Part shown: positions 15,577 through 24,788 of the stretch, piece after piece
Numbering within the stretch: position 1 is the first letter of the stretch
Layout: each line of letters starts with the position of its first letter
Source of the DNA: Nocardia kruczakiae NBRC 101016
Lineage (GTDB): Bacteria; Actinomycetota; Actinomycetes; Mycobacteriales; Mycobacteriaceae
NCBI RefSeq assembly: GCF_001612965.1
Contig: NZ_BDBL01000017.1
Location: 1 to 64,000, forward strand
DNA length: 64,000 nt
Direction of reading: 5' to 3'
Notes under the pieces: model-generated
Database searches by the model: none
Seen by the model: the letters and a program-made list of their open reading frames with translations, nothing else
What the model was told of the DNA's origin: nothing
Program-made: the position numbers and the translations under genes

Positions 15577-17715
15577 ATGCCCCTCCTAGCGGACGACGAT
15601 TCGGCGCGCACGCAGGAACCCGCCCCGCACCCGAGATCCCCCCTCGACCGCGTACTTAACCCGTCGACCATCGCGATCGTCGGCCTGAGTGACAAGTCCC
15701 CGGTCGCGCCCTTCATCCGGCCGACGCTCGACAGTGGCGCACAGGTGCACTTCGTCCACCCGAGCGCGGCCACCGTCTTCGGCACACCGACCCACTCCTC
15801 GATCTCCGAGGTGCCCGGCCCGATCGACGCTGTGCTCTCGGTGATGTCGGCTGAACGGACCGTGGCATTGGCCGAGAAATGCGCGTCGCTGGACTGTGGT
15901 GGGCTGATCATCTATGCCGCCGGCTTCTCCGAAGTCGGCGCGGACGGCGGCGAGCTACAACGCCGGCTGGTCGCCGCGGCACGGCGCGGCAGCATGGCCG
16001 TTGTGGGCCCGAACAGCCTGGGCTACATCAGCGTTCCCCGCAGCCTCAATCTGACCGCCTCGGCGAACTACCACCCGCCGGCGGGCGGGGTGTCCATCGT
16101 CTCGCACAGCGGCGCGATGATCGGCGGCGTCGCCATCACCGCGGGCAGGCGGACCGGGGTGGGCATCTCGCGCCTGATCTCGGCGGGCAACGAAGCCGTC
16201 ACCGACATCGCCGACTACCTCGACTTCCTGGCCGACGACCCGCAGACCACCGCCATCGGTCTGATCGTCGAGGGAATCCGCAGGCCCGAGGCGTTCTTCC
16301 GGGCGGCGCGGCGCTGCCGGGAGGCAGCCAAGCCGATCGTCGCGGTCAAGCTCGCCCGCAACCGCCGGACCCAGCAGATGGCGGCCTCGCACACCGGCGC
16401 GCTGGCCGGGAACTCCTGGGCCTACGACGTCGCATTCCGGCACGCCGGCATCCAGCTCGCCCACGACATCGAGGAAATGATCGACCGGCTCTCGATCGTC
16501 GACCAGCTCGACCCCGCGAAATGGAACGCCGTCGAGCGACTGGGCGTCGTCGCAGGCACCGGCGGCTTCGCCTCGCTGGCCTTCGACATCGCCGAGGCCG
16601 AAGGGCTCACCCTGCCGCCGCTGGACTCCCTCGCCGACTGGGTCGCCTCGACGATCCCGGGCATCACCGTTCCGAACCCCCTGGACACCACCGGATTCGG
16701 CGCGACATTCTGGACCGACATCGTCGGACGCTATGTCGGATCACCCGACCTCGACGCGGTCGTGTTCGTCAACATGTGGGGTGAGGGCGACGACTCCCCG
16801 GTCTATCGCCGCCTCATCGACGAGGTCGCCACCGCCGCACGCCGTTTCGGCAAGCCGGTCGCGATCGCCGCGGGCGCGGGCCCGGTCGGCTCGTTCGCCC
16901 GGGAAGTGATCGGCTCGGACGGCAGTGTCGCGCTCGGCTACGGACTGCGCGGTACCCTGCGCGGACTGCAGACGATGGGCGCGTTCGTCCGGGACCGCGC
17001 CACGGCCCGCCCGCAGGCCGAGCCCGTGGCGGCGCTCGCCTGCCCGCCCGGGCCGTTCCCCGCCACCGCGGACGGCCGCCGTTTCCTGCCGTTCACCCAG
17101 GCCATGGATCTGTTGGCGGAGTTCGGCATCCCCACCTCGCCGTACTGCGTCGTCGGTGCGGACGAGCAGGCCACACCGAGGTTCGAGGGCCCGTACGCGG
17201 TGAAGCTCGCCGACGTCCCGCACCGCACCGAGCTCGGCGCGGTGGCACTGAACGTCACGCGGGCGGATCTCGATCGGGCGGTGACCGACATGCGCGCGAT
17301 CGCGGCACGCCACGATGTCGGCGAGATCGTTGCCGTGCAGCCGATGGCCGCCGCGCGCGGTGAGCTGCTCGTCGGGGTGGAAGGCCGCAGTGAACTCGGG
17401 CCGATGGTGGTGCTGGGCATCGGCGGCATCCTCGTCGAGGTCCTCGAACGAGTCGGCGGCCGCCCGGCGCCGTTGACCCGCATCGACGCCGAAGCGCTCA
17501 TCGAGGAGTTCCGCGAGCTGCGGATCATGCACGGCTACCGGGGTTCGCAGCCGTGGCATCTGGACCGGCTCGCCGAGGTGCTGGTCGGATTCGGCCGCCT
17601 GGCCGCGGCCTGCCACGGCTGGCTCGAGTCGCTGGACGTCAATCCGCTGCTGGTCACCGCCGATGGATTGCTCGCTGTCGACGCGCTGTTCATCGTGCGC
17701 GAGGGCGCCGAGTAG
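15577..17715 (+). CDS. ADP-forming acyl-CoA synthetase-type ligase (CoA-binding/ATP-grasp)
   Basis: A 712-residue protein with the two-part layout of NDP-forming acetate/acyl-CoA ligases: an N-terminal CoA-binding Rossmann domain (STIAIVGLSDKSPVAPFIRPTL), succinyl-CoA-ligase-like middle domains (PNSLGYI, VSHSGAMIGG, AASHTGALAG) and a C-terminal ATP-grasp domain from about residue 490 (YAVKLADVPHRTELGAVALNV, then MVVLGIGGILVEVL). These enzymes activate carboxylic acids to CoA thioesters with ADP formation via a phosphohistidine. It is alone on the plus strand, divergent from the esterase operon. The 40-bp palindrome downstream separates it from a convergent gene. The acid it activates is unknown. 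Confidence 0.85.
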   Translation: MPLLADDDSARTQEPAPHPRSPLDRVLNPSTIAIVGLSDKSPVAPFIRPTLDSGAQVHFVHPSAATVFGTPTHSSISEVPGPIDAVLSVMSAERTVALAEKCASLDCGGLIIYAAGFSEVGADGGELQRRLVAAARRGSMAVVGPNSLGYISVPRSLNLTASANYHPPAGGVSIVSHSGAMIGGVAITAGRRTGVGISRLISAGNEAVTDIADYLDFLADDPQTTAIGLIVEGIRRPEAFFRAARRCREAAKPIVAVKLARNRRTQQMAASHTGALAGNSWAYDVAFRHAGIQLAHDIEEMIDRLSIVDQLDPAKWNAVERLGVVAGTGGFASLAFDIAEAEGLTLPPLDSLADWVASTIPGITVPNPLDTTGFGATFWTDIVGRYVGSPDLDAVVFVNMWGEGDDSPVYRRLIDEVATAARRFGKPVAIAAGAGPVGSFAREVIGSDGSVALGYGLRGTLRGLQTMGAFVRDRATARPQAEPVAALACPPGPFPATADGRRFLPFTQAMDLLAEFGIPTSPYCVVGADEQATPRFEGPYAVKLADVPHRTELGAVALNVTRADLDRAVTDMRAIAARHDVGEIVAVQPMAAARGELLVGVEGRSELGPMVVLGIGGILVEVLERVGGRPAPLTRIDAEALIEEFRELRIMHGYRGSQPWHLDRLAEVLVGFGRLAAACHGWLESLDVNPLLVTADGLLAVDALFIVREGAE

Positions 17716-17727
17716 CACGGCGGACAG

Positions 17728-17767
17728 ACGAACGGCGCGCCCGACTCGAGTCGGGCGCGCCGTTCGT
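17728..17767. terminator. Bidirectional terminator, perfect 40-bp palindrome
   Basis: A 20-bp arm (17728-17747, beginning ACGAACGGCGCGCCCGA) is followed immediately by its exact complement (17748-17767), then TTTC. It sits between two convergent genes whose stops are at 17715 and 17798, so it can end both transcripts. Confidence 0.85.
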
Positions 17768-17797
17768 TTCCGGCATATATTCTGCCCGGCGGACAGC

Positions 17798-19657
17798 TCA
17801 GAAGGCCGCTTCGTCGAGGGCCATGACCGAGTCGTCCACGGCGCGGGCGATCGCGGCCTCCGCGGCCGTGACGGGCAGGACGTTGCGGGCGAAGAACCGC
17901 GCCGCGGCGACCTTGCCCTCGTAGAACGCCGTGTCCTCGGCCGAGGCGCCGGCCTCGAGTGCGCGCAGGGCGATCGCGGCGCCGCGCAGCAGCAGCCAGG
18001 CGACGAGGACATCGCCCAGGATGTAGAGCAGCCGTGTCGCGTTCAGCCCCACCTTGTAGATGTCGGTCTCCTTGCCGCCGGCCTTCGGGTTCGCGGCGAG
18101 CAGGTCGGCGGTCATCTTCTCGACGACCGCCCCGACAGCGCCGACCGACTCGAGGAGCAGGTCGCGTTCGAACGCCAGCTCGGCGCCTGCGGCCGGATCA
18201 TCGGCGAACGACGACATCTCCTGGACGAGATGCCCGAACGCGACGCCGGAGTTCCTGGCGATCTTGCGGAAGAACAGGTCTTGGGCCTGGATGGCGGTCG
18301 TGCCCTCGTAGACGGTGTCGATCTTCGCGTCGCGCACGTACTGCTCGAGCGGATAGTCCTGCAGGTATCCCGATCCGCCGAAAGTCTGCAGGCATTCGGT
18401 GCCCAGCACCGTCCACGAGCGCTCGGACCCGTAACCCTTGACCACCGGCAGCAGCAAGTCGTTGACGGCCTCGGCGAGTGCGGTGTCCTCACCCGCCGCG
18501 GCGGCGAGCGCGATCTCGTCCTGCCAGGAGGCGGTGTAGAGGACCAGCGAGCGCATCCCTTCGGCGTAGGACTTCTGGGTGAGCAGCGACCGGCGGATGT
18601 CCGGGTGGCGGGTGATGACGACCCGCGGCGCCGCCTTGTCCGACGACCGGGTCAGATCGGCGCCCTGCACCCGCATCTTGGCGTAGTCGAGTGCGTTGAG
18701 GTAGCCGCTGGACAAAGTCGCGATTGCCTTGGAACCGACCATCATCCGGGCGTCCTCGATCACCTCGAACATCTGGTTGATGCCGTCGTGCACCTCGCCG
18801 AGCAGCCAGCCGCGGGCCGGATCGTTCTCGCCGAGAGTCATCTCGCAGGTCGCGGAGACCTTCACGCCCATCTTCTTCTCGACATTGGTGACGTAGACGC
18901 CGTTGCGTTCGCCGGTGAGCTCACCGGTCTCGAGGTCGAAGTGGAATTTCGGGGCGAGGAAGAGGCTGAGCCCCTTGGTGCCCGGGCCGCCCACGCCCTC
19001 GACTCCCACCGGCCGGGCCAGCACGAGATGGATGATGTTGTCGGACAGATCGTGCTCGCCCGCGGTGATGAAGCGCTTGACGCCGACGAGGTTCCAGGTG
19101 CCGTCCTCGTTCGGGATCGCCTTGGTCCGGCCGGCGCCGACATCGGAACCGGCGTCGGGTTCGGTGAGCATCATCGTCGCGCCCCATTGCTTCTCGGCGG
19201 CGATCTGTGCGATCCGCTTGTCGCGTTCGGTGCCGTTGCGGTACACGACCCTGGTCGCGGTCGGGAAGCCGACATAGGTCCACAGCGTGGGGTTGGCGCC
19301 GAGCACGAATTCGGCGAGTGCCCAGTTGAGTGAACTCGGCGCGTTCGTCCCGCCGAGTTCCGGCAGGACCCGCAGTCGCCACCACTCGGCGTTCATCCAG
19401 GTTTTGTACATGGCCGTGTACGCGGGCGGGATGGCCACCGTGTGCGCGGCGGCGTCGAAGACGGGCGGATGGCGGTCCGCCTCTTCGAAGGACTCGGCGA
19501 GCTCCTCGCGGGCGAGGCGGTCGACCTCGCGCAGTGCGATCTTCGCGGTGTCCCCGTCGACTTCCTCGAACGGCCCGGTCCCCAGCACCCGGTCGCGTTC
19601 GAGCAGTTCGAACAAATTGAACTCCACATCGCGGAGATTGCTCTTGTAATGGCCCAT
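17798..19657 (-). CDS. Long acyl-CoA dehydrogenase, FadE5-like
   Basis: A 619-residue acyl-CoA dehydrogenase, the length and opening (MGHYKSNLRDVEFNLFELL) of the actinobacterial FadE5 type, whose members oxidise saturated acyl-CoAs including bulky ones. Domain landmarks are GATMMLTEPDAGSDVGAGRTKA (FAD/substrate loop), FITAGEHDLSDNIIHLVLARP, the nucleotide-contact segment around ERSWTVLGTECLQTFGGSGYLQDY, and the catalytic-loop region RDAKIDTVYEGTTAIQAQDL. The C-terminal extra domain about 470-619 is typical of this subgroup. It is 224 bases downstream of the HsaA-like gene on the same strand and probably cotranscribed. Specific substrate unknown. Confidence 0.9.
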   Translation of the reverse strand: MGHYKSNLRDVEFNLFELLERDRVLGTGPFEEVDGDTAKIALREVDRLAREELAESFEEADRHPPVFDAAAHTVAIPPAYTAMYKTWMNAEWWRLRVLPELGGTNAPSSLNWALAEFVLGANPTLWTYVGFPTATRVVYRNGTERDKRIAQIAAEKQWGATMMLTEPDAGSDVGAGRTKAIPNEDGTWNLVGVKRFITAGEHDLSDNIIHLVLARPVGVEGVGGPGTKGLSLFLAPKFHFDLETGELTGERNGVYVTNVEKKMGVKVSATCEMTLGENDPARGWLLGEVHDGINQMFEVIEDARMMVGSKAIATLSSGYLNALDYAKMRVQGADLTRSSDKAAPRVVITRHPDIRRSLLTQKSYAEGMRSLVLYTASWQDEIALAAAAGEDTALAEAVNDLLLPVVKGYGSERSWTVLGTECLQTFGGSGYLQDYPLEQYVRDAKIDTVYEGTTAIQAQDLFFRKIARNSGVAFGHLVQEMSSFADDPAAGAELAFERDLLLESVGAVGAVVEKMTADLLAANPKAGGKETDIYKVGLNATRLLYILGDVLVAWLLLRGAAIALRALEAGASAEDTAFYEGKVAAARFFARNVLPVTAAEAAIARAVDDSVMALDEAAF

Positions 19658-19833
19658 CGTGGGTGCCTCTCACGTTTGTCGACCCACCCACGGCAGGTCG
19701 GGAACTGTTTCGTGCACTTCGTCGCTCGACGGCGGGACCAGCGCAGGCGTCGGCCACGACCGGTGGGCATGCCGCGCTCACGCGGCATGCCCACCGTGTC
19801 ATGTATGGCGACCGGGTCCGGCCTCGTCAGATG

Positions 19834-19900
19834 TTCACGCCTCGGAGGCTGGGATTCTTACGCCTCGGCGGCTCGGATTGTTTACGCCTCGGCGGCGTAG
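19834..19900. repeat. 24-bp tandem repeat at the 3-prime end of the HsaA-like gene
   Basis: Units at 19834-19857, 19858-19881 and a partial unit at 19882-19900 share a TTACGCCTCGGCGGC core (first unit has two differences). The last unit is the gene's own end, coding Tyr-Ala-Ala-Glu-Ala-stop on the minus strand; each copy repeats the TAA stop. This looks like duplication of the gene terminus into its 3-prime flank. Confidence 0.75.
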
Positions 19901-21081
19901 ACCGGAAGCAGGACCGCGGCGGCATCGACGAACATCTTCGGGTCGACGAGCAGGTGCTGAGTCGCCACGTTCATGTCCCGCACGAAGCGGCCCAACGTGC
20001 TGGTCCGGGCGATGCTCTGGCTGCCGCCCCAGCGATGCGCGAACATCACGATGTCGGCGGTGACCTCGTGCACCCACGACAGCATCTGCGACGCGCGGGC
20101 GATCTGTTCGGGCGTCACCGGCTGCCCGCCGCTCACCGCGGCCTCGGCCGACTCGACGACGTCGTAGCAGTACAGGCGGGCGGCCTGCAGGTCGGCTTCC
20201 TTACGCGCGAAATCGAGCCGGAAGATGTCGGCTTCGCCGACCGGAACGGAGTAGGTGGGACGCACCTTGCCGTCGGTGATCTTCGCTACCAGTTCCAGTG
20301 CGCGAGTGGCGATTCCGAGCACGATCGGCGCGTGGCAGATGCCGCCGACGAACTCGTTGCCCAGCTTGTACAGGACCTCGGGGCGAGTCGGCGTGCCGCC
20401 GAAGGTCTGCGTGGTGTACTCCGCGGGCACGAACTTCTTCGAGATCGTGTAGTCGTGGCTGCCGGTGCCCGCCAGCCCCCAGACGTCCCAGTTGTTCTTG
20501 AACTCGACCTGATCCTTGGGCAGCAGGGCGATGCGCGCCTGCGGCTGACCGTTGGCGCCCAGGATCGGACTGCCCTGTTCGTCGGCGACGTAGAAGCCCG
20601 CACCGATCCAGGTCGCGTGATCCGAGCCGCTGGCGAAGGAGTAGTTGCCGTCGATGATGTAGCCACCCTCGACCTGCACGCCGGGATGCCGCGGGAGGAG
20701 CTGACCCGCGACGATGAAGGGCTCGTCCCTGCCCAGCAACGCGTCCATGACCTCGGCCGAGAGTTGGCCGATCACGCCGGCGGTGCCCCAGGTGCTGGCC
20801 ATCATGGCCCAGCCGGTCGAACCGTCGGCCTTGGCGAGCTCTTCGTACACCCGCATGCCCTCACTGGGGAGCAGACCGCCGCCGCCGAGTTCCTCGGGCT
20901 CCAGCATCCGGTGCAGTCCCAGTTCGTCCAGCGCGTCCGCGACCGGCTTGGTGATCGTGCGGTCACGCTCGATGGCGGCGGCCTCTTGCCTGATCAGCGG
21001 CGCGATCGAACGGGCGCGCTGCACATAGTCGGTCACCCGGTCGCTGCCGGTAGCTGCCTCACGGGTCAGCGTCTCAGTCAT
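19882..21081 (-). CDS. HsaA-like flavin-dependent monooxygenase / acyl-CoA dehydrogenase fold protein
   Basis: A 399-residue group D flavin monooxygenase-like protein with the acyl-CoA dehydrogenase fold, resembling HsaA and related hydroxylases that use reduced flavin from a separate reductase. Features include the N-terminal helical region with VADALDELGLHRMLEPEELGGGG, GWAMMASTWGTAGVIGQL, the middle domain with IIDGNYSFASGSDHATWIGAGFYV, NNWDVWGLAGTGSHDY, and C-terminal AHRWGGSQSIARTSTLGRFVRDMNVATQH, which replaces the catalytic-Glu loop of dehydrogenases. The flavin reductase at 13790-14278 is a likely partner. ATG 21081 is preferred because GAAAGG precedes it; earlier in-frame starts up to 21108 lack good spacing. 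Substrate unknown. Confidence 0.83.
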   Translation of the reverse strand: MTETLTREAATGSDRVTDYVQRARSIAPLIRQEAAAIERDRTITKPVADALDELGLHRMLEPEELGGGGLLPSEGMRVYEELAKADGSTGWAMMASTWGTAGVIGQLSAEVMDALLGRDEPFIVAGQLLPRHPGVQVEGGYIIDGNYSFASGSDHATWIGAGFYVADEQGSPILGANGQPQARIALLPKDQVEFKNNWDVWGLAGTGSHDYTISKKFVPAEYTTQTFGGTPTRPEVLYKLGNEFVGGICHAPIVLGIATRALELVAKITDGKVRPTYSVPVGEADIFRLDFARKEADLQAARLYCYDVVESAEAAVSGGQPVTPEQIARASQMLSWVHEVTADIVMFAHRWGGSQSIARTSTLGRFVRDMNVATQHLLVDPKMFVDAAAVLLPVYAAEA

Positions 21082-21218
21082 TTTCATGCCTTTCATGCGG
21101 ATGTCCATCCGGAGGCGCGCTCATCAGTCGAGTGGCTCCCACGCATCCGGTCTTCCCTGCCCCCCGCAGCACCCCCCGAGGCGGCTCGAGACCAGGTCAG
21201 GGGCACTGTTGTGATCAA

Positions 21219-21239
21219 GGTAACATAGTTACCACTAAT
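21219..21239. promoter_or_regulatory. Operator-like site near the HsaA-like promoter
   Basis: GGTAAC-ATA-GTTACC (21219-21233) is a perfect inverted repeat and runs into GTTACCACTAAT (21228-21239), which matches the 15330 palindrome at 10 of 12 positions. It lies about 140 bases upstream of the HsaA-like start, where a promoter is expected. Confidence 0.55.
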
Positions 21240-21573
21240 GTCAAGGATGGATTATGCAGGCCAGAGGTACAATTTCTGCCATAACAGTCCGAAACAGTCA
21301 TTCACACCCGCCGCCCCCCGCCCGCGGCGGGTGGCCCGCCACCAGCCGACTCGATCGCCCCGAACAGGCATTCCGCCCATCCGTCTGCCGAGAAAGGGTC
21401 GGCGGAGAGCTTCTCATCGAGTCGAAACAAGCGGCGTCGGCGCACCCGGAACTCGAGGACCACGAGCCTCCCGCCGAGGACGGCGGTTCGAGTCGGCCAC
21501 GGTCCGGCGCATCACCACCGACCCCGGCAATGCTCCATATTCACAAATAACTTTAGGCCCAAAAAGTCGCCTT

Positions 21574-21616
21574 TAACTAGCATTGACCACTTATAGTGAC
21601 CATAGTTAGCATTAAC
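21574..21616. promoter_or_regulatory. Operator-like sites near the luciferase-like/BVMO promoter
   Basis: GTTAGCATTAAC (21605-21616) matches the 15330 palindrome at 11 of 12 positions. A second partial copy containing CTAGCATTGACC lies about 30 bases upstream, and CACTTATAGTG between them is another small inverted repeat. The cluster is 110-150 bases before the first gene of the operon. Confidence 0.5.
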
Positions 21617-21723
21617 ACCCACTCGCAGCGGCGACTGTCGTGACCCCCGAAGCCGGTCACACGGTCGGCCAGAACCTCATCGCACGCAGCGAGGGCTGCG
21701 AATTGCGGAAAGCAGGAGAGCAC

Positions 21724-22764
21724 ATGCGTATCGGCACGGTGCTGGACTTCGGTCCACCGTTCGACGAGATCGCCACTCAGATCGTCGACTACGAGGCCGC
21801 CGGCCTCGACTCGGTGACGATGGGCGAGGCGTACACCTTCGATGCGGTCAGCCAGCTGGGCTACCTCGCGGCGCGCACCTCACGCATCGAACTCGCCACC
21901 GGCATCCTCCCGATCGACTCCCGCACCCCGACCACACTGGCCATGACCGCGGCGGGCCTCGACTATGTATCGAAGGGGCGATTCCGGCTCGGAATCGGTG
22001 CCTCCGGACCGCAGGTGGTCGAAGGATTTCACGGCGTCCCCTTCGGGCACGCGCTGGGCAAGACCAGGGAGACAATCGAGATCTGCCGCACCGTCTGGCG
22101 GCGCGAAGCACTGCGCCACCAGGGCAGGCACTTCCAGATCCCGCTTCCCGCCGACCGCGGCACCGGCCTGGGCAAACCGCTCAAACTCATCAATCACCCG
22201 GTCCGCGATCGGATTCCGGTCTCGATCGCCGCCTTGGGCGAGCAGATGGTCGAGCTCACCGCCGAGATCGCCGAGGGCTGGGAGCCCATCTTCTTTCACC
22301 CGGAGAAGCTGGAATCGGTGTGGGGTGCGGCGCTCGCCCGCGGAAAAGCCAGGCGCGCCGCCGAGTTGGGCGAGCTGAACATCATCGTGCGCCTTCCCCT
22401 CGCCGTCACCGACGATCCCGCGCCGTGGCTCGACCGGGCCCGCCCCCAACTGGCCCTCTACATCGGCGGCATGGGATCACGGACCCGCAACTTCTACAAC
22501 GACCTCGCCAAACGCTACGGATTCGTCGCCGAGGCCGAGGCCATCCAGGAGCTGTTCCTTGCGGGCAAGCACCGTGCGGCGGCCGCCGCCGTCCCCGACG
22601 AACTCGTCCGCGCGACCTCACTGATCGGCCCCGCCTCCTATGTCGCCGAGCGGATCGCGATGCTCCGCGAGATCGGCGTCGGTCTGCTCAACGTCAGCCC
22701 CATGGCACCGACCCACCCCGAGCGGCTCTCGGCGATCGAACTCCTGCGTTCACTGACCGACTGA
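21724..22764 (+). CDS. LLM-class (luciferase-like) flavin/F420 oxidoreductase
   Basis: A 346-residue TIM-barrel protein of the bacterial luciferase-like superfamily. Landmarks are the N-terminal MRIGTVLDFGPPFDEIATQIVDYEAAGLD-type opening, LAARTSRIELATGILPIDSRTPTTLAMTA (about 44-72), GRFRLGIGASGPQVVEGFHG and the C-terminal Gly/Ser-rich binding region. Members use F420 or FMN; sequence alone does not decide, though the ATGIL-x-SR pattern is common in F420-dependent members. ATG 21724 is preceded by AGGAGAG; an upstream frame from 21640 adds unrelated residues. It is the first gene of a two-gene operon with the Baeyer-Villiger monooxygenase 29 bases downstream and may oxidise an alcohol or carbonyl intermediate. 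Confidence 0.88.
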   Translation: MRIGTVLDFGPPFDEIATQIVDYEAAGLDSVTMGEAYTFDAVSQLGYLAARTSRIELATGILPIDSRTPTTLAMTAAGLDYVSKGRFRLGIGASGPQVVEGFHGVPFGHALGKTRETIEICRTVWRREALRHQGRHFQIPLPADRGTGLGKPLKLINHPVRDRIPVSIAALGEQMVELTAEIAEGWEPIFFHPEKLESVWGAALARGKARRAAELGELNIIVRLPLAVTDDPAPWLDRARPQLALYIGGMGSRTRNFYNDLAKRYGFVAEAEAIQELFLAGKHRAAAAAVPDELVRATSLIGPASYVAERIAMLREIGVGLLNVSPMAPTHPERLSAIELLRSLTD

Positions 22765-22793
22765 CCATCCAATCCACTCCCGAAGGACACGAC

Positions 22794-24728
22794 TTGAGCC
22801 CGACCATGCCACCGAACCCCGATCTCGACCGCGCCACCGTGCACGCCGCCGTCACCGCGGGCAACATTCCCTGCCTGCTGCCGGTGATCTACCAGCTGAC
22901 CGGCGAGGAGAAGTGGCTGTCGGCGCCCTACGTCCCCGCCGCCCCCAAGGGGTACGAGGAACTGAACTCGGGCGGACTCGATCCGGCCATCCAAGCCGAG
23001 ATCCACCAGGCGGCCACCGACGCAATCCTCGACTGGAGCAAGGGCAAGCCGATAGCGCGGCCCGCACCGACCGGCGACGAACTCGCCCGCCTGATGAGCA
23101 CCGTCATGGGCGAGCCGATCCCCGAGACCTACTCCCCCATGATCGCCGAACAACTCGGCTTCACCCCGTTCGAACCCGCCGACATCGGGGCGCTCATCGA
23201 ACACGACCGGCCCGGCTTCGGCGTCGTCATCGTCGGCGCGGGCATCTCCGGCCTGGCCTGCGCCATCCACCTCGACAAGGCGGGCATCCCCTACACCGTG
23301 TTCGAGCGCAACGACCGCATCGGCGGCACCTGGTGGGAGAACACCTATCCCGGCGCCCGCGTCGACATCCCCAGCGATCTGTACTCCTACTCGTTCCGGC
23401 CCAAGAACTGGACAGAAAACTTCGCCCGCCGCGACGAGATCTTCGACTACCTCGAGGATGTCGCCCGCGAATCCGGCGTGCTCGACAAGATCCGGCTGCG
23501 CCACCTGGTCGACAACGCCGTCTGGGACGACCAGGCCCGGCAGTGGGTGATCTCGGTGACCGGACCCGACGGCGAGCGACAGGAACTGCGCGCCACCGCG
23601 CTGGTGACCGCTGCCGGCCTGCACAGCACCCCCAATATCCCGCAGTTCCCCGGCACGGACGATTTCCGCGGCCAGATCGTGCATGCGGCGCGCTGGCCCG
23701 AGGCCATCGACCTCACCGGCAAGCGGGTGGCGGTCGTGGGCACCGGCGCCGCCGCCATGCAGCTCGTCGTGGCCATCGCCGACCAGGTGCAGAGCATGGT
23801 CGTGCTACAGCGTCAGCCGCAATGGATCGCGCCCAACGAGAACTATTTCCAGCCCTCGCCGCACTCCAAGCACTGGCTGTACGACAACATTCCCTTCTAT
23901 CGCGGCTGGTACCGGTTCCGGCTGTACTGGCTCTACACCGAACGCACCTACGCCGCCCTGCCGGTCGACCCGCAGCGCGAGGCCAAAGGCAAGCTCGTCA
24001 GCTCGCTCAACGACGCGTATCGCGCCTACCTGACCCAGTATCTGGAGCAGCAGCTGGCCGGGCACGAGCAGTTGCGCGAGCAGACGCTGCCCACCTACCC
24101 GCCGTTCGGCAAGCGGCTGCTGATCGACAACGGCTGGTTCACCACGCTGGTGAAGCCGCATGTCGAACTGCTCACCGACACTGTCGAGCGGCTGACGCCG
24201 GCCGGGCTCGTCACCGCAGGCGGCGAGGAACGCGAGATCGACGTGCTGATCTTGTGCACGGGCTTCCAGCAGCAGCGCTACCTGTACCCGATGGACATCC
24301 GCGGCCGTGACGGCATCGCGCTGCGCGAGCACTGGGACGACGACAACGGACGCGCCCATCTGGGCATCACCACGCCGGGCTATCCGAACCTGTTCTTCCT
24401 CTACGGCCCGAACACCAATCCGCCGGGCGGAAGCTTCATCACCATCGGTGAGGCGCAGGTCCGTTACGTCGTCGAGGCGATCAGCCGCCTGGTCACCGAC
24501 GACCTGGCGACCCTGGAATGCCGCCAGGATGCCTACGACCGGTACAACGAAGAACTCGACGAGGCGAACTCCCGCATGGTGTACGCCATGGACGGTGTGA
24601 GCAGCTACTACCGCAATTCCAGCGGACGAGTGGTGACCAACTCCCCGTGGCCGGTCGTCGAATACTGGACACGGACACAGCAGCCCGAACCCGCCGACTT
24701 CGTGGCGACGCCGCGCGGTACGGACTGA
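22794..24728 (+). CDS. Baeyer-Villiger-type flavin monooxygenase
   Basis: A 644-residue NAD(P)/FAD monooxygenase. It has the FAD loop GAGISG (148-153), the Baeyer-Villiger fingerprint FRGQIVHAARWP (291-302, matching F-x-G-x-x-x-H-x-x-x-W-P) and an NADPH-binding GTGAAA (316-321), plus the extended N-terminal region of about 140 residues typical of the type I enzymes acting on large or cyclic ketones. The reaction inserts oxygen next to a ketone to give an ester or lactone. TTG 22794 is the start because GAAGGA lies 6 bases upstream. The two HSL esterases in the island could hydrolyse its product. The substrate is not determinable here. Confidence 0.92.
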   Translation: MSPTMPPNPDLDRATVHAAVTAGNIPCLLPVIYQLTGEEKWLSAPYVPAAPKGYEELNSGGLDPAIQAEIHQAATDAILDWSKGKPIARPAPTGDELARLMSTVMGEPIPETYSPMIAEQLGFTPFEPADIGALIEHDRPGFGVVIVGAGISGLACAIHLDKAGIPYTVFERNDRIGGTWWENTYPGARVDIPSDLYSYSFRPKNWTENFARRDEIFDYLEDVARESGVLDKIRLRHLVDNAVWDDQARQWVISVTGPDGERQELRATALVTAAGLHSTPNIPQFPGTDDFRGQIVHAARWPEAIDLTGKRVAVVGTGAAAMQLVVAIADQVQSMVVLQRQPQWIAPNENYFQPSPHSKHWLYDNIPFYRGWYRFRLYWLYTERTYAALPVDPQREAKGKLVSSLNDAYRAYLTQYLEQQLAGHEQLREQTLPTYPPFGKRLLIDNGWFTTLVKPHVELLTDTVERLTPAGLVTAGGEEREIDVLILCTGFQQQRYLYPMDIRGRDGIALREHWDDDNGRAHLGITTPGYPNLFFLYGPNTNPPGGSFITIGEAQVRYVVEAISRLVTDDLATLECRQDAYDRYNEELDEANSRMVYAMDGVSSYYRNSSGRVVTNSPWPVVEYWTRTQQPEPADFVATPRGTD

Positions 24729-24741
24729 GCTGTTCGGCACG

Positions 24742-24769
24742 GCCGGTGCGGTGAGTTCACCGCGCCGGC
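24742..24769. terminator. Bidirectional terminator hairpin
   Basis: GCCGGTGCGGTG (24742-24753) pairs with CACCGCGCCGGC (24758-24769) through one G-T pair, with a 4-base loop, between convergent genes ending at 24728 and 24789. Confidence 0.7.
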
Positions 24770-24788
24770 TCGTACGCCCGGTGCCGCC

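Larger units (their letters stand above)
21082..21723. promoter_or_regulatory. Divergent promoter region with repeated operator-like sites
   Basis: This gap separates the HsaA-like operon (minus) and the luciferase-like/BVMO operon (plus). Each promoter side carries an operator-like motif, described separately. The middle (about 21290-21540) is GC-rich with no coherent gene. Confidence 0.6.

Noticed and set aside
17663-21228. Long plus-strand frames opposite the FadE5-like and HsaA-like genes (to 19333, and 19663-21228)
   Set aside because: Both are antisense shadows; composition is biased and no family motif is seen.
22320-22793. N-terminal extension of the BVMO frame into the LLM gene
   Set aside because: The extension reads through the LLM gene in a wrong frame; TTG 22794 has a good ribosome-binding site and the expected protein length.
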